A program made the position numbers and the translations under genes. This document shows positions 1 through 4,830 of a stretch of DNA of 6,529 bases, piece by piece (the first letter of the stretch is position 1; each line of letters starts with the position of its first letter). Source of the DNA: Candidatus Heimdallarchaeota archaeon. Lineage in GTDB: Archaea > Asgardarchaeota > Heimdallarchaeia > Hodarchaeales > S146-22. The notes below the pieces were generated by a model. It did not search any database and was not told the DNA's origin. It was given only the letters and a program-made list of their open reading frames with translations. The stretch spans positions 1 through 6,529 of the forward strand of contig WAPZ01000772.1 in NCBI GenBank assembly GCA_015520535.1. Reading direction: 5' to 3'.

Positions 1-1179
1 GAGTTTGAGGGTTTAAAAAATGAACTGAAAAACATGCAGCAACTCAACCAGGATCTTGCTCATCCTAAACCTTTGCCTGATGTTTCGGAGGAATTAAAAT
101 CTATTGAAGAATCTCAAAAGCAGGCCTCCGAGAATCTGCAAAAGAATAATAAAAAGAAAGCCGGGAAGGCGCAGCAAGGGGCCAGCCAGCAATTGAAAAA
201 GCTGTCTGACAAGCTCCAATCCATGCAAAGTATGATGATGCAATCTTCTATAAATCTGAATTTCAACCAGTTAAGAGATATCATGGACAATTTGATCAAG
301 TTGTCCTTTGAGCAGGAGAGCATTATGAAAGAATTCAGAAAAGTACATCAAAGTGATCCGAGATTTCTGCAATTGTCAGAAAAGCAATTGAAAATCAAGG
401 ATGATGCAAAAGTGCTCCAGGACAGTCTCATTTCACTTTCAAAAGAAGACTTCAGAATTCAGTCATTTGTGACAAGAAAGGTAGATGAAATGAACAGATA
501 TCTCGACGAATCCGTAGAAGCAATTAGGGAACGAAACAAAGGAGAATCGCTTGGCAAACAACAATATGCCATGAAAACCATGAATGACCTCGCTCTGATG
601 CTCGATGATGTGATGACCCAAATGATGAACGCCATGGGTATGGGAGGCGGACAACCTCAAAATGCACGAGTTCCCAGCCTCTCGGAACTGCAGCAACAAC
701 TATCCGAGAAAATTCAACAACTTAAAAAAAGCGGAAAAACCGGCAGACAATTATCGGAAGAATTGGCTAAAATGGCTGCTGAACAGGAACGGATCAGACA
801 AATGATGGGGGAGATGATGGAAGAAATGGAAAAAAATTCCAACGGAAAATCGGGAAACTCGTTGGATGACATAGAGGAAAAAATGGAACTTAGCGAATTG
901 GACCTTGTAAACAAGCGTTTGACACAACAACTTATCGAGCGTCAGAAAGAAATTGTGACCAGATTGCTGGAAGCGGAGAACGCTGAAAAAGAACGAGAAC
1001 TCGATGATGAGAGAGAAGGTGAGCGAGCTAAAAAGTATGAGCAACAGATTCCTGATGCTTTTAAAGAATATATCAAAGCCAAGGAAAAGGAAATAGAACT
1101 GTTAAAAACAGTGCCTCCAAAACTGAATCCTTATTATAAAAAAGAAGTTAATGAGTATTTTAAGCGATTAGGCAGTTAA
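1..1179 (+). CDS. DUF4175-like coiled-coil protein, C-terminal part (5' truncated)
   Basis: The frame is open from base 1 to the TAA at 1177-1179, giving 392 visible residues. The ATG at 34 is internal, because the codons before it (EFEGLKNELKN) continue the same helical pattern, so the true start lies left of the window. The protein is almost entirely predicted helix rich in K, E, Q, M and S, with long heptad-like stretches, and no membrane segment is visible. Met clusters occur at bases 223-243 (MQSMMMQ), 613-642 (MTQMMNAMGMGGG) and 802-831 (MMGEMMEEME). The tail has the form 'LLEAE.AEKERELDDEREGERAKKYE' followed by 'TVPPKLNPYYKKEVNEYFKRL', which I recognise as the end of Bacteroidota DUF4175 proteins. 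These are long proteins with N-terminal membrane helices, which would lie outside the window. Biochemical function is unknown. The next gene starts 4 bases downstream, suggesting co-transcription. The family call rests on memory of the tail and the neighbourhood, not on a search. Confidence 0.75.
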   Translation, partial: EFEGLKNELKNMQQLNQDLAHPKPLPDVSEELKSIEESQKQASENLQKNNKKKAGKAQQGASQQLKKLSDKLQSMQSMMMQSSINLNFNQLRDIMDNLIKLSFEQESIMKEFRKVHQSDPRFLQLSEKQLKIKDDAKVLQDSLISLSKEDFRIQSFVTRKVDEMNRYLDESVEAIRERNKGESLGKQQYAMKTMNDLALMLDDVMTQMMNAMGMGGGQPQNARVPSLSELQQQLSEKIQQLKKSGKTGRQLSEELAKMAAEQERIRQMMGEMMEEMEKNSNGKSGNSLDDIEEKMELSELDLVNKRLTQQLIERQKEIVTRLLEAENAEKERELDDEREGERAKKYEQQIPDAFKEYIKAKEKEIELLKTVPPKLNPYYKKEVNEYFKRLGS

Positions 1180-1183
1180 TATA

Positions 1184-1585
1184 ATGGATACGATAAAAAT
1201 TATTATACCATCAATCACAGAGAACATCAGGATTATTGAAAGTTTTATCGATAACGCCAAAGAAAAGTTTAATCTTGATGATGACATATATGGTAATATC
1301 ATGATTGCTGTGACAGAATCGGTAAACAATGCCATCATGCACGGCAACAAAAACGATAAGACAAAAAATGTTACCCTAAGCCTTACGTTGAACGAAAATG
1401 TTATCCATTTCGAAATAAAAGACGAGGGGACCGGCTTTGATTACAAAAACCTACCTGATCCTACGGCTCCGGAAAATTTGGACAAACCCTCGGGCAGGGG
1501 CATTTTTCTTATGAAACATCTCTCAGATGAAGTGAATTTCCTCAACAACGGGAGCCTTGTTAAACTTTCGTTTTACATGGGTTGA
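1184..1585 (+). CDS. RsbW/SpoIIAB-type ATP-binding protein (putative anti-sigma factor kinase)
   Basis: This 133-residue protein has the size and motif order of the HATPase_c_2 family, single-domain GHKL-fold serine kinases and anti-sigma factors such as SpoIIAB and RsbW. The N box is E45-S-V-N-N49-A-I-M-H53-G-N; E45 and N49 correspond to the catalytic Glu and the Mg-binding Asn of SpoIIAB. The G1 box is D80-E-G-T-G-F-D86, and the G2 box is G104-R-G-I-F-L-M110 followed by 'DEV'. All ATP-binding motifs are intact, so it should bind ATP. Family members bind a sigma factor or phosphorylate a STAS-domain antagonist, but no such partner is encoded here, so the target is unknown. The start ATG lies 4 bases after the upstream stop with no clear Shine-Dalgarno. 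The stop TGA is immediately followed by the ybeY ATG, so translation of the two is probably coupled. An alternative is a GHKL protein not involved in sigma control. Confidence 0.85.
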   Translation: MDTIKIIIPSITENIRIIESFIDNAKEKFNLDDDIYGNIMIAVTESVNNAIMHGNKNDKTKNVTLSLTLNENVIHFEIKDEGTGFDYKNLPDPTAPENLDKPSGRGIFLMKHLSDEVNFLNNGSLVKLSFYMG

Positions 1586-2008
1586 ATGGAAAAAATTCAG
1601 TTTTTTTCAGAAGACACAACTTTTACACCAAAAGGAAAAACCCGAATCAGATCGTGGCTCGATAAAGTAATCAAACATTACGACCGAAAACTGTCTGCGC
1701 TCAACTTCATTTTTTCATCCGACAATTATTTACACAGCATCAACAAAACCTATCTCGCACATGACAGTTATACTGATATCATAACCTTCGATAATTCAAC
1801 CGAACAGAATGTTATAGAAGGGGATGTTTTTATAAGTGTTGATCGAGTAAAAGAAAACGCAAAAAAATTGAACGTGGGTTTTGAAGAAGAGCTTCACAGG
1901 GTGATTGTACATGGCGTTTTACATCTTTTGGGATTTAATGATAAATCGGAGAAGGAAAAGGATGAAATGAGAAAAACAGAAAATCATTGGTTAAATTTGC
2001 GCCCTTAA
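1586..2008 (+). CDS. ybeY: Endoribonuclease YbeY (16S rRNA 3'-end maturation, ribosome quality control)
   Basis: YbeY is a small metal-dependent RNase (UPF0054 family) acting in the cytoplasm on 16S rRNA 3'-end processing and 70S quality control. The protein is 140 residues, close to the usual 140-160. The signature is clear: 'YTDIITFDN' at residues 62-70, 'EGDVFIS' at 78-84 and the metal motif H109-G-V-L-H113-L-L-G-F-N-D119. Two of the three canonical His ligands are present (H109, H113); the third, His in E. coli, is Asp here (D119). As I recall, this 'Y/F-x-D-K' form is common in Bacteroidota YbeY. The Arg of the 'YR..D' motif in many homologues is Leu here (Y56-L57-A-H-D60). The ATG directly abuts the preceding TGA in the same frame, and a 79-base gap separates the gene from mnmG. 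I read it as functional with lineage-type substitutions. Confidence 0.95.
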   Translation: MEKIQFFSEDTTFTPKGKTRIRSWLDKVIKHYDRKLSALNFIFSSDNYLHSINKTYLAHDSYTDIITFDNSTEQNVIEGDVFISVDRVKENAKKLNVGFEEELHRVIVHGVLHLLGFNDKSEKEKDEMRKTENHWLNLRP

Positions 2009-2020
2009 TTATTGATGCGA

Positions 2021-2036
2021 TGTTCCATGTGGAACT
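2021..2036. other. Degenerate parS-like ParB binding site (site 1)
   Basis: The sequence TGTTCCATGTGGAACT matches the perfect palindrome at 2056-2071 in 14 of 16 positions. It differs at position 8 (T for C, breaking the central CACGTG) and at the last base (T for A). It starts 12 bases after the ybeY stop codon. The nearly identical partner 35 bp away argues against chance. It may be a weaker accessory ParB site or a decaying copy. Changes in the central CACGTG may weaken binding, so whether it is occupied is uncertain. Confidence 0.6.
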
Positions 2037-2055
2037 TTTTGATGAATAATTATAT

Positions 2056-2071
2056 TGTTCCACGTGGAACA
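2056..2071. other. parS: parS centromere-like site (ParB/Spo0J binding palindrome, site 2)
   Basis: TGTTCCACGTGGAACA is a perfect 16-bp palindrome. Its 14-bp core GTTCCACGTGGAAC is the well-known Pseudomonas chromosomal parS core, and it differs from the Bacillus subtilis consensus TGTTTCACGTGAAACA by only the symmetric T/C and A/G pair. ParB loads at such sites as a CTP-dependent clamp and organises the origin region for segregation by ParA and SMC. The site is in the only real intergenic gap of the window, ending 16 bases before the mnmG start. parS sites near gidA/mnmG and oriC are known in other bacteria. ParA and ParB genes are not in the window. The assignment rests on the exact match; binding is inferred. 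Confidence 0.85.
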
Positions 2072-2087
2072 CTAACCATTACTAATT

Positions 2088-3950
2088 ATGTTTCCTGAAT
2101 ATGACGTGATTGTTGTTGGTGCCGGCCATGCTGGTTGCGAAGCTGCCCATGCCGCAGCCACCTTGGGATCAAGAGTTCTTCTTGTCACCATGAATATGAT
2201 GACAATCGCTCAAATGTCATGCAACCCGGCTATGGGTGGTATCGCCAAAGGACAAATAGTTCGTGAGATAGATGCTTTGGGTGGCATGTCCGGTATTGTG
2301 TCTGATAAATCCATGATACAGTTCAGGATGCTTAACAAGTCAAAAGGACCGGCGATGTGGAGCCCAAGAACACAAAACGATAGAATGTTGTTTTCAATCA
2401 CATGGCGGGAAGTGCTTGAAGCAAATCCAAACATTGATATGTGGCAGGATATGGTGGTTGGGGTTTTGGTCAAGGATAAACGCGTTTTCGGAGTAAAAAC
2501 ACAGCTTGGTTTCGAAATAAAGGGAAAAACCGTCGTTTTAACCAACGGCACCTTTCTTAACGGTATCATTCATATCGGAGAAAAAAAATTCGGTGGTGGC
2601 AGGACGGCTGAGGTTGCTGCAACCGGTCTGACCGAGCAACTTGTAGAGTTAGGCTTTGAAGCCGGCAGGATGAAAACCGGTACACCACCGAGGGTTGACG
2701 GCCGAACTATTAATTACAGCATCCTTGAAGAACAAAAAGGAGATGAAAATCCGGGAAATTTTTCTTTTCTCGATACAAACGTACTACAAGAACAGAGAAG
2801 CTGTTACATCACATACACAAATTCTGCTGTACATGATATCCTCAAAACCGGATTTGAACAATCTCCTTTGTTTACCGGCCGCATTAAAGGTGTCGGACCA
2901 AGATACTGCCCTTCCATTGAGGATAAGCTGAACCGTTTTGCAGAAAGAGAAAGACATCAGATTTTCATAGAACCTGAGGGGTGGAATACCGTCGAGGTGT
3001 ATGTCAACGGTTTTTCAACATCACTTCCAGAGGATGTTCAATTTAAGGCTTTGCGTCGCATCAAAGGATTTGAAAATGTTAAAATGTTCAGGCCTGGTTA
3101 TGCCATTGAATATGATTATTTCCCGCCTACACAACTCAATTATTCTCTTGAAACAAAGCTTATTGATAATTTATACTTCGCCGGACAAATAAACGGCACA
3201 ACGGGATACGAAGAGGCTGGGGGTCAGGGGCTTATGGCAGGAATTAACGCTGCAAGAAAAGTAAAAAACCAGGAACCAATCATTCTGAAAAGGAGTGAAG
3301 CATATATCGGCGTGCTTATTGACGATCTGATCAATAAAGGCACTGAAGAGCCTTACAGGATGTTTACTTCCAGGGCAGAATACAGAATTTTACTGCGCCA
3401 GGACAATGCCGATCTGCGACTCACAAAAACCGGATACGAGATAGGGCTTGCTTCGGAAGAGCGTTTCGAAAGGGTAAAAACCAAGAATCAAAACATTCAA
3501 AAACTCATCAATGACCTCAAACAAAAGAAGTTTTCACCGGATGAAGTGAATCCTTATCTTGAAAAACACAATTCTTCAGTTGTAAAGGAAAAAATAAGCG
3601 TTTACCAGCTTTTGAAGAGACCTGAATTAAAATTGGAAGATATATCCGGGTTCAGTAATTCATTAAAGGACTATCTCTCGAAATATACCTCTGAGGAAAT
3701 TGAACAGGCAGAAATAAATTGTATTTATGAAAGTTATATTGAAAAAGAGCAAAAACTGGTTGACAGAGTATATCAGTTAGAGAATTTTAAAATCAGGGAG
3801 AATTTCGACTACACCAAAATCAGGGCCCTTTCGGCCGAAGCTATGGAAAAACTCAATAAAATACGTCCAAAAACCATAGGGCAGGCTTCAAGAATCAGTG
3901 GTGTGTCTCCAGCAGACATTTCAGTAATTATGGTATATTTGGGAAGGTAG
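2088..3950 (+). CDS. mnmG: tRNA uridine-5-carboxymethylaminomethyl modification enzyme MnmG (GidA)
   Basis: MnmG is the FAD-dependent partner of the GTPase MnmE; together they add the (carboxymethyl)aminomethyl group to C5 of wobble uridine 34 in certain tRNAs, using methylene-tetrahydrofolate. The 620-residue product is full length (E. coli 629). The N-terminal FAD dinucleotide motif is G11-A-G13-H-A-G16. It is followed by C45-NPAMGG, 'FRMLNKSKGPAMWSPRTQ' from F79, 'GRMKTGTPPRVDG', and 'GPRYCPSIEDK' with C274 matching the conserved catalytic-region Cys (C277 in E. coli). The second signature 'GQINGTTGYEEAGGQG' starts at G366. The C-terminal tRNA/MnmE-interacting helical domain ends with 'YTKIRALSAEAMEKL' from Y575 and 'RISGVSPADISVIMVYL'. 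The start at 2088 puts the FAD motif at the usual distance. Nothing is disrupted. mnmE is not in the window. A methyltransferase gene begins one base after the stop. Confidence 0.98.
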   Translation: MFPEYDVIVVGAGHAGCEAAHAAATLGSRVLLVTMNMMTIAQMSCNPAMGGIAKGQIVREIDALGGMSGIVSDKSMIQFRMLNKSKGPAMWSPRTQNDRMLFSITWREVLEANPNIDMWQDMVVGVLVKDKRVFGVKTQLGFEIKGKTVVLTNGTFLNGIIHIGEKKFGGGRTAEVAATGLTEQLVELGFEAGRMKTGTPPRVDGRTINYSILEEQKGDENPGNFSFLDTNVLQEQRSCYITYTNSAVHDILKTGFEQSPLFTGRIKGVGPRYCPSIEDKLNRFAERERHQIFIEPEGWNTVEVYVNGFSTSLPEDVQFKALRRIKGFENVKMFRPGYAIEYDYFPPTQLNYSLETKLIDNLYFAGQINGTTGYEEAGGQGLMAGINAARKVKNQEPIILKRSEAYIGVLIDDLINKGTEEPYRMFTSRAEYRILLRQDNADLRLTKTGYEIGLASEERFERVKTKNQNIQKLINDLKQKKFSPDEVNPYLEKHNSSVVKEKISVYQLLKRPELKLEDISGFSNSLKDYLSKYTSEEIEQAEINCIYESYIEKEQKLVDRVYQLENFKIRENFDYTKIRALSAEAMEKLNKIRPKTIGQASRISGVSPADISVIMVYLGR

Positions 3951-3951
3951 C

Positions 3952-4830
3952 ATGTTTGAAAAGATAGAAAAATGTCCGCTCTGCAATGGCGCCAATCTCA
4001 GGAATTATTTGATATGCCAGGACTATACTATCAGCAATGAACGCTTTACGATTGTCAGATGTAGTGACTGTTCTTTCCTTTTTACAAATCCACGCCCCGA
4101 TAAGGAAATCCTTCCAAAATATTATCGCTCAAATTCATACATTTCTCATTCGGACAAAACACAGAATATCACGGATGTCTTATATAAAACAGCACGCTTT
4201 TTTACGTTAAGGAAAAAGCTAAATCTTGTTAATCGCTTGTCAAACGAAAAGAGTATTCTTGATTTTGGATGCGGTACCGGCTATTTCTTAAATACATGTA
4301 AAAAAAACGGGTGGTCTGTTTATGGTTATGAACCGGAAAAATTAGCTGCAACTCATGCTTCCAAATTGACGGGTGAAGGTATCATTTCAGATTTTAACCA
4401 ATTGTATAAAATCAATCCTGTTAATGTTATTACTTTATGGCATGTCCTTGAGCATGTGCCCGATTTAAATGATACCGTAGTCTTATTAAAAAAGAAATTA
4501 CAACAATCAGGAACACTTGTTATTGCCGTACCAAATCACAAAAGCTATGATGCTCAGCATTATGGTAAGTATTGGGCGGCTTATGACGTGCCAAGGCATC
4601 TATACCATTTCTCTCAGGATAGCATGAAAAAATTGCTTAAAATTCATGGCTTTAAACTTAAAGAAATACTTCCAATGAAGTTGGACAGTTATTATGTTAG
4701 TTTGTTAAGTGAGAAATATAAAACAGGTCGATCAAATTACTTTAAATCTTTCTTAACTGGTTATAAATCAAATGTTTACGCTAAAAAAAGCACTGATTAT
4801 TCCAGTTTAATTTATATTGCCGGCAAATGA
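3952..4830 (+). CDS. Class I SAM-dependent methyltransferase with N-terminal zinc ribbon
   Basis: The 292-residue protein has two parts. Residues 8-40 carry C8-P-L-C11 and C37-S-D-C40, a four-cysteine knuckle pair expected to bind one zinc, followed by 'FLFTNPRP'. Residues about 100-240 form a Methyltransf_23-type Rossmann domain: SAM-binding motif I L103-D-F-G-C-G-T-G110, acidic E127 ending the second strand, and 'LWHVLEHVPD' (W163 to D171), typical of this superfamily. A later 'VPNHKSYDAQHYGKYWAAYDVPRHLYHFS' block resembles methyltransferases of cell-surface glycan or small-molecule pathways, but the substrate cannot be read from sequence. It starts one base after mnmG, with a purine-rich GGGAAGG at 3941-3947 as a possible ribosome binding site, closer than usual to the ATG. 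Its stop overlaps the next start by ATGA. I recall a similar gene after mnmG in other Bacteroidota, but have not verified it. Confidence 0.87.
   Translation: MFEKIEKCPLCNGANLRNYLICQDYTISNERFTIVRCSDCSFLFTNPRPDKEILPKYYRSNSYISHSDKTQNITDVLYKTARFFTLRKKLNLVNRLSNEKSILDFGCGTGYFLNTCKKNGWSVYGYEPEKLAATHASKLTGEGIISDFNQLYKINPVNVITLWHVLEHVPDLNDTVVLLKKKLQQSGTLVIAVPNHKSYDAQHYGKYWAAYDVPRHLYHFSQDSMKKLLKIHGFKLKEILPMKLDSYYVSLLSEKYKTGRSNYFKSFLTGYKSNVYAKKSTDYSSLIYIAGK

Larger units (their letters stand above)
2009..2087 (+). promoter_or_regulatory. ybeY-mnmG intergenic leader carrying both parS-like sites
   Basis: This 79-base AT-rich spacer is the only non-coding stretch longer than 4 bases. Apart from the two parS-like palindromes it holds a T5 run (2036-2040) and no Shine-Dalgarno motif before the mnmG ATG, which is usual in Bacteroidota. 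If transcribed, bases 2021-2035 could pair with 2057-2071 as a 15-bp stem (one G-U wobble) closing a 20-base loop. No T-run follows that stem, so it does not look like an intrinsic terminator. I could not find a convincing promoter within the gap. A TAnnTTTG-like element (TAAATTTG, 1992-1999) lies in the end of ybeY but lacks a matching -33 TTG. mnmG may be read from upstream, from a promoter I cannot see, or under ParB influence. Confidence 0.4.

Noticed and set aside
34..36. ATG at 34 as the start of the first gene
   Set aside because: The frame is open to base 1 with matching coiled-coil character, and the family is much longer, so this Met is internal.
1992..1999. TAAATTTG, a match to the Bacteroidota -7 promoter element TAnnTTTG, in the end of ybeY
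   Set aside because: No TTG/TTTG -33 element is present at the right distance upstream, so I do not call a promoter; it could still be a weak mnmG start.
2021..2071. Inverted-repeat pair considered as a rho-independent terminator after ybeY
   Set aside because: No T-run follows the second arm, and each arm is itself a parS-like palindrome, which explains the symmetry better.
2210..2569. 119-codon open frame on the minus strand inside mnmG
   Set aside because: It lies fully opposite a strongly conserved mnmG region, has no recognisable motif, and is explained by the codon structure of mnmG.
2581..2588. A8 run in mnmG as a possible programmed frameshift site
   Set aside because: The frame continues normally through conserved MnmG sequence, and similar short runs are common in this AT-rich DNA.
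3934..3941. TATATTTG, another -7-like element, just before the methyltransferase
   Set aside because: It encodes conserved MnmG C-terminal residues, lacks a -33 partner, and would give an almost leaderless transcript.
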